64,000 nt of DNA, taken from Alcaligenes ammonioxydans. Lineage in GTDB: Bacteria > Pseudomonadota > Gammaproteobacteria > Burkholderiales > Burkholderiaceae_B. Under the pieces are notes generated by a model. That model made no database searches and had not been told where the DNA came from. It worked only from the letters and a program-made list of their open reading frames with translations. Position numbers and translations under genes: made by a program. Shown piece by piece: positions 21,668-30,895 of the stretch. Each line of letters starts with the position of its first letter. Within the stretch, counting starts at the first letter, position 1. The stretch spans positions 2,666,001 through 2,730,000 of the forward strand of contig NZ_CP049362.1 of assembly GCF_019343455.1 (NCBI RefSeq), given 5' to 3'.

Positions 21668-22094
21668 GCATTACATCTATGCGCGGGTGTTGCACCCACG
21701 CCGCAAAAACTGTCAGCTACCTGACCAAAAACCCTTCAACTATTGATTATTTATTCTATTAAGGGTTGCGATTTAAGATCATGATTACCCATCTTACTCC
21801 GTTTTGTAAGGAAAATGTCAGCAATTAGGCATTAGAAAACAAATTTTCCTTATTAATTTGTAAGCAAGAAGAACACAGCAGATGCCTGTCGGCCCCAAAA
21901 GCTCCACTCCAACATCCAGCACAAAATACACTCAAGCCCGATATAGCCCGGCATGCACACCTAAAGCTTTCGGCCAGCCCAAAACCTGCCGTCTACGCAT
22001 ATCCTTCCACACATCCAAACTCGCAGCCGCAGCTCAAACCTACCGCAGCCGGCAACCGACTTCCCATGCGCGCACCCTCCTACAAACCAGCAAT
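21668..22094. other. intergenic region between nuoA and the porin
   Basis: No gene is seen here. Next to nuoA is a GC-rich inverted repeat (GGGTG-TTG-CACCC, about 21685-21697). Then comes an AT-rich block at about 21730-21870, plausibly upstream promoter sequence for nuo. The rest, toward the porin terminator, is featureless. Confidence 0.5.
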
Positions 22095-22127
22095 AAAAAA
22101 GCCATCCCGAAGGATGGCTTTTTTTAC
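22094..22127 (-). terminator. porin terminator with UUCG loop
   Basis: A 7-8 bp GC stem (GCCATCC / GGATGGC) is closed by TTCG on the coding strand and followed by a run of T. It lies about 65 bp after the porin stop codon. UUCG tetraloops are unusually stable. Confidence 0.9.
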
Positions 22128-22192
22128 TTCTGCAGTTCAGGCAAGTCCTAAGACCTGCCCTTCGCAACGCGTAGACATGCTACGCGAAACGA

Positions 22193-23368
22193 TTAGAACT
22201 GGTGACGCAGACCAACGCCGACCAGAGTCGACTTGCCGTCTGGCAAGAAGTGAACGTTCTTGGCGTAGGAACCAATTGCGTACACGTTGGTGCGCTTGCT
22301 CAGTGGGTGGCTGTAACCCAGGCTGAAAGTGTGCTGTTTCTTCATTTCCCACGAAGCACCGGTGTTAGCCAATGCGTCTGGAGCCGAACGAGGATCAGCC
22401 ATCGTCCAGGAACCCATCACAGTACCGGCACCAACTGGAGCGGACAAGCCGACCAGGTAGGTGTTAACTTTCAGGCCTTTCAGGTTGCTGGTGTCAATGC
22501 CAACACCGCTGAAGGACTGAGCTTCGAACAGACCGTCACGAGTTTGACCGAAAGCCAAGTGAGCTTTCACAACTTCAAAGTCGTAGCTACCGCCGATGTT
22601 CCAGGACTTGACAGTGTCGCCGCCAGTCACAGGAGCACCAACTGCAGCGCGGTTTTCACGAGTCTTGTACTGATCGTATGTCAGAGCAACACCGATAGGG
22701 CCGTTAGCGTAACGCAGACCGGTAGTGATACCGCGCTGGTTGCGCTCCAGACCATCTTCAGGGCTTACGCTGTTGGTGATCTTGTACTCTTCAGGACCAT
22801 TGGTGTTGAAGGAGTAACCAACGCCGAACTGGAAGCCGGAGAAGTTAGGGGTTTGGTACATGACCATGTTGTCGTAACGAACGGTGTTAGCAGCTGTGAA
22901 AGCAGCACCGATGTTAGCTTGGTCGAAACCACCGCCGAATGGATCGGCTACGCCTGGCAGGTACTTGGAGGCGATGTTAGTTTGACGACCGAAGTCCAGT
23001 TGACCCCAGCTGTCACCAGCCAGACCCAGAGTGGCTTGACGACCGAACAGACGGTCACCTTGCTTGTGGGTACCGGTACCCAGATCGAAACCGCTTTCCA
23101 GAACGAACACAGCACGCAGGCCGTCACCCAGATCTTCAGAACCCTTCAGGCCCCAACGGTTGCCGGACTGGATGCCATTGATCATGCCGGTTTTCTTCTG
23201 GCTGATAGACTCCATACCATCACGGTTAGAAGCATAAGAATCAACACCTTTGAACTTCTGGTAACCGATACCACCGTCCAGAATACCGTACAGGGTGACA
23301 GACGTTTCTGCGTGTGCGACGCCAGCGAAGCCGGCCATCAGAGCAGCAGCGAGCAGAGTCTTTTTCAT
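22193..23368 (-). CDS. general outer-membrane porin (Gram-negative porin_4 family)
   Basis: This 391-residue trimeric beta-barrel porin lets small hydrophilic solutes cross the outer membrane. A 20-residue Sec signal peptide (MKKTLLAAALMAGFAGVAHA) is followed by ETSVTLYGILDGGIGYQ, the first strand of Burkholderiales porins. The loop-3 region and alternating strands follow. The last residues, GVGLRHQF, end in Phe as needed for Bam recognition. ATG 23368 has GGAG eight bases upstream. It lies between tRNA-Leu(GAG) and nuoA, with its own terminator, so it is monocistronic. Confidence 0.95.
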   Translation of the reverse strand: MKKTLLAAALMAGFAGVAHAETSVTLYGILDGGIGYQKFKGVDSYASNRDGMESISQKKTGMINGIQSGNRWGLKGSEDLGDGLRAVFVLESGFDLGTGTHKQGDRLFGRQATLGLAGDSWGQLDFGRQTNIASKYLPGVADPFGGGFDQANIGAAFTAANTVRYDNMVMYQTPNFSGFQFGVGYSFNTNGPEEYKITNSVSPEDGLERNQRGITTGLRYANGPIGVALTYDQYKTRENRAAVGAPVTGGDTVKSWNIGGSYDFEVVKAHLAFGQTRDGLFEAQSFSGVGIDTSNLKGLKVNTYLVGLSAPVGAGTVMGSWTMADPRSAPDALANTGASWEMKKQHTFSLGYSHPLSKRTNVYAIGSYAKNVHFLPDGKSTLVGVGLRHQF

Positions 23369-23909
23369 GTAAGAAATCTCCGTAGATTTGAGTAAATCAG
23401 AGCAGCCCAACTACAACAGTGCTGCTGCTCTTTCTAACTCCGCGATGGGAAGTTAACGTTATTGCATCAAAATTCCCGTCGCTTGACTACGAAAGCCTTC
23501 GGAAACGTGAATCTTTGTGCACAGGCTGTTGGCTATACACAACAAAAACCTGTTTAAAGAGGCTTTCCTGGCCACTTTGAGTGAGGGCGACTATTAGCAG
23601 GCTAAGCCGGAAATCATCTTAAGAACTTGCTTTAAGTCCTTACAGCAATGCATCGCCAATACTGGATTCTGACCAAATAGAGCCGACCCCGCCAGAAAGC
23701 GCAACCACCCACCCACGCCCCCATCACCTCTCCAGCAAAGCCTCCATCCAAGACATCGGGTTTTCAGCTTTTCCATAATGCGGGAATTTTTACGAGGGGC
23801 AGCCTGACCGCTATCAAGTGAGCCGGAAAAGCGGTCAGACGAGCCCCCATCACTCCACATTCCACACCCTCACCCCCACCGCACCGACAGCCAGGCGTCA
23901 AAAAAAGCA
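23369..23909. other. porin upstream region
   Basis: This 540-bp stretch has no convincing gene. The part next to the porin must contain its promoter, but I could not identify clear -35/-10 boxes. Short frames here lack family-like sequence or a ribosome site. The far end is the tRNA-Leu terminator. Confidence 0.5.
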
Positions 23910-23944
23910 AAAAAAAACCTGTCCTTTTCAGGATCAGGTTTTAT
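23910..23944 (-). terminator. terminator after tRNA-Leu(GAG)
   Basis: A hairpin with arms AAACCTG-TCCT and AGGATCAGGTTT (one bulged base) is followed by nine T on the minus strand, about 35 bp after the tRNA. Confidence 0.85.
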
Positions 23945-23976
23945 TTCAAAGCCACACAAGCGCACAGCTTTTTGTT

Positions 23977-24061
23977 TGGTGCCGACGACGAGACTCGAAC
24001 TCGTACAGCTTTCGCCACTACCCCCTCAAGATAGCGTGTCTACCAATTCCACCACGTCGGC
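23977..24061 (-). tRNA. tRNA-Leu (anticodon GAG)
   Basis: This 85-nt class II tRNA includes an encoded CCA. The acceptor arms GCCGACG and CGTCGGC pair with discriminator A. The D-loop is GGTAGACAC, the anticodon loop TTGAGGG gives GAG, the long variable arm is TGGCGAAAGC, and the T-loop is GTTCGAGTC. Confidence 0.95.
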
Positions 24062-24078
24062 AAGCAATCAAGACAGCG

Positions 24079-24108
24079 ATATTAGCACGATAAAAGTGAG
24101 ACTGTCAG
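24079..24108 (-). promoter_or_regulatory. promoter of tRNA-Leu(GAG)
   Basis: On the minus strand, CTGACA (plus 24103-24108), an 18-bp spacer and TAATAT (24079-24084) preceded by TGC form a strong extended -10 promoter. It ends 17 bp before the tRNA 5' end, so the tRNA does not depend on secG transcription. Confidence 0.65.
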
Positions 24109-24169
24109 CACAAAACAGCCTAAAACACTTAAAAAAGCCGGTACTGGGGCATATTTCACACAATCAGCC

Positions 24170-24203
24170 ATAAACAACAAAGCCCGCCTTGAGGGCGGGC
24201 TTT
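24170..24203 (-). terminator. secG terminator
   Basis: A 10-bp perfect stem (AAAGCCCGCC / GGCGGGCTTT) with a 5-nt loop is followed by a T-rich stretch on the minus strand. It separates secG from the tRNA-Leu gene. Confidence 0.85.
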
Positions 24204-24283
24204 GTCTGCTTACTTTTCAAACTGCCTTGTGATCTTTCCAGCCTCTTATATAGAGAGACCAAATGCTCACAAGCCAGTCGCAT

Positions 24284-24700
24284 TTACTTGGCCGCAGGAG
24301 TCGCGGGTACTTCCTGACTTTCCGAAGCTGCTGGAGGCACAGCTGCCGGTACGGACGCTGCAGGCGCGGGCGCTGGAACTGACGCTGCCCCCGTTGGAGC
24401 CGCACCCGGCACAGAGGATTCGTAACCTTGCATCACACCTGCGTCTGCCTTTTGCGCAGGATGGTGAGCCACCCATGCCAAACCGCCAGTAGAAGCAAAA
24501 AAGACGATAGCCGCCCATTTCGTCATACGCGACAGGAAGTTGGCCGCACCCGCAGCGCCAAAAACGCTACCTGCGGAACCACCACCAAAAGCAGATCCCA
24601 TATCTGCGCCCTTACCCTGCTGCAACAGAACCAGACCAATAATCAACAGCGAGGAGATAACCTGCACCGCCATCAGAACGGAAGACATCCAATCTTGCAT
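24284..24700 (-). CDS. secG: protein translocase subunit SecG
   Basis: SecG is a small subunit of the SecYEG inner-membrane protein channel. The 138-residue protein has two hydrophobic helices (about 8-27 and 58-78) around a cytoplasmic loop, LQQGKGADMGSAFGGGSAGS, which is the family signature. The C-terminal 45 residues form an Ala/Pro-rich low-complexity tail, common in betaproteobacteria. It lies 18 bp after tpiA and is probably cotranscribed with it. Confidence 0.93.
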   Translation of the reverse strand: MQDWMSSVLMAVQVISSLLIIGLVLLQQGKGADMGSAFGGGSAGSVFGAAGAANFLSRMTKWAAIVFFASTGGLAWVAHHPAQKADAGVMQGYESSVPGAAPTGAASVPAPAPAASVPAAVPPAASESQEVPATPAAK

Positions 24701-24718
24701 TTAAAGACTCCAGACCCT

Positions 24719-25459
24719 TTAAGCGGCCACAATACGTAAAAATTCTTGCGCATCCAAAGATGCACCACCCACCAAGGCACCATCAATATCCGGCATGGCA
24801 AATAGCTCAGCGGCGTTATCCGCCTTCACACTGCCACCATACAAAATGCGCACCTGATCCGATTCCATATAGGCACGAATCTGTTGGTGCATTTGCTGCG
24901 CTTGCTGCGGCGAAGCCGTCAGACCCGTGCCAATAGCCCACACGGGCTCATAAGCCAACACCAGACGAGACACGATCTGCGCGCCCAGCGCTTTAATCGG
25001 TTCGAGCTGGTCTTGTACCACGCAGACCTCCTGCCCTGCCTGGCGATCAGCTAACTGCTCACCAACACAGACTATCGGCGTCACGCCCGCATCCAAGGCA
25101 GCCAACACCTTGGCCGCAACCTGAGCGCTACTTTCCTGATGATACTGCCGACGCTCAGAATGCCCGACAATGACCCAGCGGCAACCGATATCGGCCAGCA
25201 TCGCTGCCGAAACTTCCCCGGTGTAAGCTCCCTTGGCATGAACACTCACATCCTGAGCACCGACAGCAATAGCCGATCCTTTCAGGATCCTCACCGCCTG
25301 AGGCAAATACACGTAAGGAACGCATACAAGCACATCACACTCTGCCTGCATCTCAGGCCGAACAAGCAGTTCTTGCAGCAGACGGCTGTTGCCATCAAGC
25401 GAGCCATTTAATTTCCAATTGCCCGCAACCAGTCGTTTACGCGAAGAATGTACGCTCAT
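24719..25459 (-). CDS. tpiA: triosephosphate isomerase
   Basis: TpiA interconverts dihydroxyacetone phosphate and glyceraldehyde 3-phosphate in glycolysis and gluconeogenesis. The 246-residue TIM barrel has all catalytic residues: Lys16 (AGNWKLNG), His100 (VGHSERR) and Glu171 (AYEPVWAIGTG). The phosphate loop YGGSVKADN is near the C-terminus. ATG 25459 has AAGGGAG seven bases upstream, which decides it over an upstream in-frame ATG. Confidence 0.96.
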   Translation of the reverse strand: MSVHSSRKRLVAGNWKLNGSLDGNSRLLQELLVRPEMQAECDVLVCVPYVYLPQAVRILKGSAIAVGAQDVSVHAKGAYTGEVSAAMLADIGCRWVIVGHSERRQYHQESSAQVAAKVLAALDAGVTPIVCVGEQLADRQAGQEVCVVQDQLEPIKALGAQIVSRLVLAYEPVWAIGTGLTASPQQAQQMHQQIRAYMESDQVRILYGGSVKADNAAELFAMPDIDGALVGGASLDAQEFLRIVAA

Positions 25460-25587
25460 TGCTCCCTTGATGCCAGTCAGAAAGTTACACCAACGCCTAC
25501 AAATCAAGGCGCAGCTAACCGGCTATTGTAGCGCGAGCCAATCCTTTACGCGCATCTTTAGCTGAAAATTCCTTTCTTCAGCGCTAG

Positions 25588-25615
25588 AAAACGGGTGGCC
25601 GTGCCACCCTTTGCT
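25588..25615 (-). terminator. candidate terminator of the quinone oxidoreductase gene
   Basis: A 7-bp GC stem (GGGTGGC / GCCACCC) with a 3-nt loop is followed by GTTTTCT on the minus strand, just after the oxidoreductase stop. The T tract is short. Confidence 0.6.
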
Positions 25616-25619
25616 GCTT

Positions 25620-26594
25620 TTAGGGAACAAGAATGATCTTGCCAACCTGCTCACCCGCCTCCATCATGGCGTGCGCCTCACTGGCTTTCTCCAGGGGGAA
25701 AGTAGCGTGAATCAACGGTCGTACCCGCCCGGCCTCGAGCAAAGGCCAGACATGCGTCCTCAGGGCCCGCGCCAACTGGGCCTTGAACGTAACGGGCCGA
25801 GAACGCAGGGTAGAGCCGGTAATCGTCAGGCGTCGGCGCAAAATCTCACCACAATTAATGGTCGCCTTCACGCCACCCAACATCGCAATAATGACGATGC
25901 GGCCATCGTCCGCCAAGCAAGCCAGATCGCGATTGATATAGTCACCGGCGACCATATCCAAAATCACATCCACGCCACGGCCTTCTGTTTTGCCTTTAAT
26001 GACTTCTTCGTAAACCTGTGTTTTGTAGTTGATACCAATTCCGCCCAGACGATTGATGGCTTGCACACGCTCATCGCTGCCCGCCGTGGCATAAACCGTA
26101 TGCCCTAGCGCCACAGCAAGCTGAATGGCGGTGGTTCCAATACCACTTGCTCCACCGTGAACCAACAAGGTTTCGCCTGCGCTTAACTGCCCACGCTCAA
26201 ATACATTGCTCCAGACTGTAAAAAAGGTCTCGGGCAAACCGGCCGCCTCCAGCACACTGAAGCCGGCGGGCACCGGCAAACACTGCTCTACCGGGACCAC
26301 GCAGTACTCGGCATAGCCGCCACCGCTTACCAGCGCACACACCCGATCACCTATCTTAAACTCACTACCCTGCAGATCGCCGGACACGATTTCACCCGCT
26401 ACTTCAAGCCCTGGAATATCAGAAGCCCCAGCAGGTGGTGGATAGGCGCCGGCACGTTGCAACACATCAGGCCGATTGACACCCGCCGCCAACACCTTGA
26501 CCAATACCTCCCCGGCACCCGCCTGCGGCATCGGTCGCTCGCCAATTCGCAATACTTCTGGTTTTCCAAACTCGGTAATTTCCACTGCTCGCAT
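25620..26594 (-). CDS. NAD(P)H quinone oxidoreductase, zinc-independent MDR family (PIG3/Qor-like)
   Basis: This 324-residue medium-chain reductase-dehydrogenase reduces quinones or enones with NADPH. The segment NRPDVLQRAGAYPPPAGASD and GLEVAGEIV match the PIG3-type branch, and VHGGASGIGTTAIQLAVALG is the nucleotide-binding fold. Zinc-ligand cysteines of alcohol dehydrogenases are absent. ATG 26594 is chosen because AGGGAG lies seven bases upstream. It is separated from tpiA by a hairpin and is transcribed in the same direction. Confidence 0.9.
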   Translation of the reverse strand: MRAVEITEFGKPEVLRIGERPMPQAGAGEVLVKVLAAGVNRPDVLQRAGAYPPPAGASDIPGLEVAGEIVSGDLQGSEFKIGDRVCALVSGGGYAEYCVVPVEQCLPVPAGFSVLEAAGLPETFFTVWSNVFERGQLSAGETLLVHGGASGIGTTAIQLAVALGHTVYATAGSDERVQAINRLGGIGINYKTQVYEEVIKGKTEGRGVDVILDMVAGDYINRDLACLADDGRIVIIAMLGGVKATINCGEILRRRLTITGSTLRSRPVTFKAQLARALRTHVWPLLEAGRVRPLIHATFPLEKASEAHAMMEAGEQVGKIILVP

Positions 26595-26829
26595 GCCTGC
26601 TCCCTGTGATATCTCTACTATTTGCTTATAGCGGCCCGGATAGAAAACACCATGCGGCCACCATACCTGCTGCAATCTATCATATGCGCCGCTACAGGTG
26701 CCCGGCTTCGTAGTGGAAAACCGATTATTTCCATGACGTTGGCGAATTTATACGTTACACTTTAAGGCTTTCCTGGCCGCGGTGCTTAAAGGCACTAGTA
26801 TGCGTCCAGTAAAAAAAGTGCGATTGATA

Positions 26830-26919
26830 GGAAGCGTGCCAGAGCGGTTGAATGGACCGGTCTTGAAAACCGGCGATGGGGTAACCCATCCGTGAGTTCG
26901 AATCTCACCGCTTCCGCCA
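26830..26919 (+). tRNA. tRNA-Ser (anticodon TGA)
   Basis: This 90-nt class II tRNA includes CCA. The acceptor arms GGAAGCG and CGCTTCC pair with discriminator G. The anticodon stem ACCGG/CCGGC encloses the TGA loop, a long variable arm follows, and the T-loop is GTTCGAATC. Confidence 0.95.
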
Positions 26920-26931
26920 TCAACTCCCGCT

Positions 26932-27017
26932 GCATCCATGGCGGAATTGGTAGACGCAAGGGACTTAAAATCCCTCGATCCTTGATCGTGCCGGTTCGAT
27001 TCCGGCTGGATGCACCA
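26932..27017 (+). tRNA. tRNA-Leu (anticodon TAA)
   Basis: This 86-nt class II tRNA includes CCA and lies 12 bp after tRNA-Ser(TGA), so the two are likely cotranscribed. Acceptor GCATCCA pairs with TGGATGC. The anticodon stem GGGAC/ATCCC carries TAA, and the T-loop is GTTCGATTC. Confidence 0.95.
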
Positions 27018-27097
27018 TATATTCTCGATAGTGGCGGATATCTTCGCCCGCGATAAAAGCATCCGTTTTTATTCGCTCATGGCCTCTGTCCAGTCAT

Positions 27098-27127
27098 AAA
27101 AAACCCGCCCTAAAGCGGGTTTTTTTA
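27098..27127 (+). terminator. terminator of the tRNA-Ser/tRNA-Leu unit
   Basis: The stem AAACCCGC / GCGGGTTT with a short loop and seven T on the plus strand lies 80 bp after the tRNA-Leu gene. Confidence 0.9.
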
Positions 27128-27412
27128 TGTCGACTCCCGGCCGAAAGCCAAGCCTGCGATGCAGGCACTTAGCAGGCACTACTTCAAGCAGCAGCCGCTC
27201 ACCCCCAATGTCCTCCCCTGCCCGCATCGTACACACCAAGGCTGGCCCTTGCTAAGCCCCATGCAACACAGGCACAACAAAAAGCAGGGATGCCGCCAGC
27301 AACCTCCCACTAACTGCTACTGCTACTGCTACTGCATCAATAATGTAGTCACCCAGACTTCCGGCACTGCACAGCACGTGCTGCCTTTGCTCTGTCTTAC
27401 AGATGGCCGGGC
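27128..27412. other. intergenic region between tRNA-Leu(TAA) and pnp
   Basis: No gene is seen. It holds a 9-bp direct repeat, GCAGGCACT, at 27161 and 27172, and a hexamer tandem repeat, CTGCTA x 3.7, at 27314-27335. Confidence 0.5.
27314..27335. repeat. short tandem repeat CTGCTA x 3.7
   Basis: Three perfect copies of CTGCTA are followed by CTGC in non-coding DNA. Confidence 0.85.
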
Positions 27413-27414
27413 AC

Positions 27415-27443
27415 AAAAAAACCCGCCTTTGAGCGGGTTTTTC
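27415..27443 (-). terminator. terminator of pnp
   Basis: The stem AAACCCGC / GCGGGTTT with a 6-nt loop and seven T on the minus strand begins 22 bp after the pnp stop codon. Confidence 0.9.
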
Positions 27444-27465
27444 TTTCACCAAACAGCAGACTCTA

Positions 27466-29604
27466 TCAAGAAGCAGCAGGAGCAGCCGGGCCGCCTTGAG
27501 CTTCAATGCCACCAATAGCCTTGATCGACAGACGCAGACGACCTTTCTCATCAGCCTCAATGATCTTGACCTTCACAATCTGGCCGACTTTCAGTACGTC
27601 ATTGATATTGGCAATACGGTAGTTGGCAATCTCAGAGATATGCAGCAAACCGTCACGACCTGGCAGAACCTGAACGATCGCACCAAAATCCAGCAAGCGC
27701 ATCACTGGGCCTTCGTATTCCTGACCCACTTCAACTTCAGCCGTCAGTTCTTTGATACGACGCTCCGCTTCGCGAGCCTTGTCCAGATCAGCGCTGGCGA
27801 TGGTAATCGTACCGTCGTCCGAAATATCGATCTGCGTGCCCGTCTCTTCGGTCAGAGCGCGGATGGTGGCACCACCCTTACCAATCACGTCACGAATCTT
27901 CTCGGGGTTGATCTTCACGGTCAACATGCGAGGAGCAAATTCGGACATCTCGGTACGGGAACCGTCGATGGACTCTTTCATCTTGCCCAGGATGTGCATA
28001 CGGCCTTCATGGGCCTGAGCCAATGCAACCTGCATGATTTCCTTGGTAATGCCCTGGATCTTGATGTCCATCTGCAAAGCAGTAATACCTTTCTCGGTAC
28101 CGGCTACCTTGAAGTCCATATCACCCAGGTGATCCTCGTCGCCCAGAATGTCGGTCAGTACGGCAAACTTGTTGCCTTCCTTGATCAGACCCATGGCCAC
28201 ACCCGCCACGTGATCTTGCACCGGAACACCCGCATCCATCATGGACAGAGAGCCACCGCACACGGACGCCATAGAAGACGAACCGTTGGATTCGGTGATC
28301 TCGGACACCACGCGGATGGAGTACTGGAAATCCTCAGCTGCTGGCAGCAAAGGGGTCAGAGCACGTTTGGCCAGACGACCGTGACCAATCTCACGACGCT
28401 TGGGGGCACCGAAACGGCCGGCTTCGCCGGTAGCGAAAGGAGGCATGTTGTAGTGCATCATGAAGCGATCGCGGTACTCACCCATGATCGAGTCAATAAT
28501 TTGCTCATCTTGCTTGGTGCCCAGCGTCGTCACCACCAAAGCCTGGGTTTCGCCACGCGTAAACAAGGCGCTACCGTGAGCACGAGGCAATACGCCCAAA
28601 CGGATGCTGATAGGACGAACAGTGCGGGTATCGCGACCGTCAATACGGGACTCGCCACTCAAGATGCGCGAGCGCACAATCTTGCTTTCCAGATCAAACA
28701 GCATGTTTTCAACAGCCACCATGTCAGGCTGTTCCTGACCGTTAGCCTCTGCTTGAGCCAGAACGGTTTCTTTGGCGTGGGCGTATACCGCGCGAAGCTG
28801 CTCCGTGCGAGCCTGTTTTTCACGCGTTTGATACGCTTGCTTCAAACCTTCCTCGGCAGCGGCGCTAACCGAAGCCAATAGGCTTTCGTTGACAGCAGCC
28901 GGCTGCCAATCCCACTCGGGCTTACCTGCTTCCTCAACCAACTCATGAATGCAGTTGATGGCAGCTTGCATTTGCTCATGAGCAAACACCACACCGCCCA
29001 GCATGACTTCCTCAGACAATTGCTTGGCTTCGGACTCAACCATCAAGACAGCTTGTTCGGTACCGGCAACCACCAGATCCAGATCCGAAGACTTCAGCTG
29101 AGTGGCCGATGGATTCAGCACATACTGACCATCGATGTAACCAACGCGCGCCGCGCCCACCGGACCATTGAAAGGAATACCCGAGATGGCCAGAGCAGCG
29201 GACGCGCCAATCATGGCAGCGATGTCTGGGTCAATTTCAGGGTTGACCGATACGGTGTGAATGATGACCTGAACTTCGTTGTAGAAGCCCTCGGGGAAAA
29301 GAGGACGCAAGGGGCGATCGATCAGGCGGGAGATCAGGATCTCGCGCTCGGACTGACGACCTTCACGCTTGAAAAAACCACCGGGAATTTTGCCGGCAGA
29401 GTAGGTTTTTTCAACGTAATCCACGGTCAAAGGAAAAAAGTCCTGACCGGCTTTCGCTTTGCTGGCGCCCACAACGGTGGCCAGCACAACAGTATCTTCG
29501 ATGGAAACCAGCACGGCACCTGACGCCTGACGTGCGATTTCTCCGGTTTCCAGCACAACGGTGTGCTCACCGTACTGGAAAGACTTGGTGACTTTATTGA
29601 ACAT
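27466..29604 (-). CDS. pnp: polyribonucleotide nucleotidyltransferase (PNPase)
   Basis: PNPase degrades RNA from the 3' end by phosphorolysis, as a trimer and as part of degradosome-like complexes. The 712-residue protein has two RNase PH domains around a helical linker. The second contains [20 protein letters not shown] and [23 protein letters not shown] domain ([20 protein letters not shown]) and a C-terminal S1 domain ([13 protein letters not shown]) follow. ATG 29604 gives [12 protein letters not shown], the family start. It follows rpsO, as in most proteobacteria, with a strong hairpin between them. Confidence 0.97.
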   Translation of the reverse strand: MFNKVTKSFQYGEHTVVLETGEIARQASGAVLVSIEDTVVLATVVGASKAKAGQDFFPLTVDYVEKTYSAGKIPGGFFKREGRQSEREILISRLIDRPLRPLFPEGFYNEVQVIIHTVSVNPEIDPDIAAMIGASAALAISGIPFNGPVGAARVGYIDGQYVLNPSATQLKSSDLDLVVAGTEQAVLMVESEAKQLSEEVMLGGVVFAHEQMQAAINCIHELVEEAGKPEWDWQPAAVNESLLASVSAAAEEGLKQAYQTREKQARTEQLRAVYAHAKETVLAQAEANGQEQPDMVAVENMLFDLESKIVRSRILSGESRIDGRDTRTVRPISIRLGVLPRAHGSALFTRGETQALVVTTLGTKQDEQIIDSIMGEYRDRFMMHYNMPPFATGEAGRFGAPKRREIGHGRLAKRALTPLLPAAEDFQYSIRVVSEITESNGSSSMASVCGGSLSMMDAGVPVQDHVAGVAMGLIKEGNKFAVLTDILGDEDHLGDMDFKVAGTEKGITALQMDIKIQGITKEIMQVALAQAHEGRMHILGKMKESIDGSRTEMSEFAPRMLTVKINPEKIRDVIGKGGATIRALTEETGTQIDISDDGTITIASADLDKAREAERRIKELTAEVEVGQEYEGPVMRLLDFGAIVQVLPGRDGLLHISEIANYRIANINDVLKVGQIVKVKIIEADEKGRLRLSIKAIGGIEAQGGPAAPAAS

Positions 29605-29621
29605 TAGGAGAATCCTTACAA

Positions 29622-29672
29622 TAAAAAAACCGTGCACACAGCGAAACCAGTTCGCCGAATGCACGGTTGTTT
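29622..29672 (-). terminator. rpsO-pnp intergenic hairpin: terminator and possible RNase III site
   Basis: On the minus strand, ACCGTGCA and TGCACGGT arms enclose a second stem (GCGAA-N5-TTCGC) and are followed by seven T. This fits partial termination after rpsO. In enteric bacteria the matching pnp leader hairpin is cut by RNase III for pnp autoregulation; the same role here is inference. Confidence 0.75.
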
Positions 29673-29693
29673 AGCGGGGAGCCAGCCCCGGTA

Positions 29694-29963
29694 TCACTTA
29701 CGCAGACCGAGTTTTTCGATCAAAGCACGGTAAGCGTCTGGATTACGACCTTTCAGGTAATCCAGCAATTTGCGACGACGGCTAACCATGCGCAACAGAC
29801 CACGACGGGAGTGGTGATCTTTGTTGTGAGCCTTGAAGTGGCCGGTCAATTCGTTGATGCGAGCGGTCAGCAAAGCCACTTGCACTTCTGGGGAGCCTGT
29901 ATCGCCTTGTTTACGCTGAAACTCGGAAACGATATCGACTTTTTTGATATCTGCAACTGCCAT
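29694..29963 (-). CDS. rpsO: 30S ribosomal protein S15
   Basis: This 89-residue small-subunit ribosomal protein binds 16S rRNA early in assembly. [20 protein letters not shown] and [20 protein letters not shown] are the S15 signatures. It lies upstream of pnp, and its leader (about 90 nt) has a GC-rich hairpin where S15 autoregulation could act. Confidence 0.97.
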   Translation of the reverse strand: MAVADIKKVDIVSEFQRKQGDTGSPEVQVALLTARINELTGHFKAHNKDHHSRRGLLRMVSRRRKLLDYLKGRNPDAYRALIEKLGLRK

Positions 29964-30061
29964 TTTATATAGCCTCTAAGACTTGCGTTAGGACCGAGGT
30001 GCCCTAACGTGTTGAAAATGAAATTGAGTACACCGGCCCAACGGGCCCGTGCAAGCAAACG

Positions 30062-30091
30062 ATTATAACGAAAAACCAGGATCAGCGTTAA
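30062..30091 (-). promoter_or_regulatory. rpsO promoter
   Basis: On the minus strand, TTAACG (plus 30086-30091), an 18-bp spacer and a perfect TATAAT (30062-30067) lie about 100 bp before the rpsO start. The transcribed leader includes GGCCC-GTT-GGGCC, a short hairpin. Confidence 0.65.
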
Positions 30092-30127
30092 GCATTTCGC
30101 CTTGCGCCTCCACTGAAGCCGACAACT

Positions 30128-30895
30128 TTAGTTGTTTCCACGCCGTAGTCGCGCCAAGGCACGGGCACGACGCCAACGCCAGGCCATCACAAACCATCCC
30201 GACAGCCCATACAGGCAGAACAGACCAAACAGAAAGACGGGCGGATCGGTCGACACAAATACAAAGACCAGCACAAACAGCAACATGCCCCAAAATGGAA
30301 CGCTGCGGCTGATGGCAAAGGACTTGCCGCTATAAAACGGCGCATTGGATACCATGGCCAGGCCGGCGTAAATAGTCAGACCAAAGGCTACCCAGGGGAT
30401 CACATTGACTTGCAGCGACAATTTATTGTCCACGGCCAGCCAGACAAAACCGGCTACCAGCGCGGCGGCGGCCGGACTGGGTAAACCTTGAAAGAAACGC
30501 TTGTCGACCACTTCAATATTGGTGTTGAAACGAGCCAGACGCAAGGCGCCACCCGCCACATAGATAAAGGCGGCCAACCATCCCCAGCGTCCCAAGCCCT
30601 GCATGGCCCAAACATACATGACCAGCGCAGGAGCCGCACCAAAAGAGATCATGTCTGCCATGGAGTCATACTGCTCGCCAAAAGCAGACTGCGTATTGGT
30701 CAGCCGAGCAACCCGCCCATCCATCCCATCGAACACCAAGGCCAGGAAAATGGCGATGGCCGCCGCTTCAAAGCGACCGTTCATCGCTTGCACAACGGCA
30801 TAAAAGCCCGCAAACAAATTGGCGGTGGTAAAGGCGTTGGGCAAAAGATAGATGCTACGCCGACGACGGGTTTCATCATTGAGCAAATTGGGCAT
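30128..30895 (-). CDS. pssA: CDP-diacylglycerol--serine O-phosphatidyltransferase
   Basis: PssA makes phosphatidylserine, the precursor of phosphatidylethanolamine, in the inner membrane. The 255-residue polytopic protein carries the CDP-alcohol phosphotransferase motif DG-x2-AR-x8-G-x3-D-x3-D (DGRVARLTN through DSMAD, about residues 59-81). It opens with the family-like RRRRSIYLLPNAFTTANLFA. The C-terminus is Arg-rich. No psd gene lies directly upstream, where some relatives have one; instead there is a 400-bp gap. Confidence 0.93.
   Translation of the reverse strand: MPNLLNDETRRRRSIYLLPNAFTTANLFAGFYAVVQAMNGRFEAAAIAIFLALVFDGMDGRVARLTNTQSAFGEQYDSMADMISFGAAPALVMYVWAMQGLGRWGWLAAFIYVAGGALRLARFNTNIEVVDKRFFQGLPSPAAAALVAGFVWLAVDNKLSLQVNVIPWVAFGLTIYAGLAMVSNAPFYSGKSFAISRSVPFWGMLLFVLVFVFVSTDPPVFLFGLFCLYGLSGWFVMAWRWRRARALARLRRGNN

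Noticed and set aside
23594..23860. Minus-strand frame upstream of the porin
   Set aside because: There is no ribosome site, no domain and low-complexity sequence.
26830..27017. tRNA pair considered as an integration site
   Set aside because: No integrase, direct repeat of a tRNA end or foreign genes follow; a terminator and pnp come next.
27496..28881. Plus-strand open frame opposite pnp
   Set aside because: It is antisense to a certain gene, with His/Thr-rich composition and no start signal.
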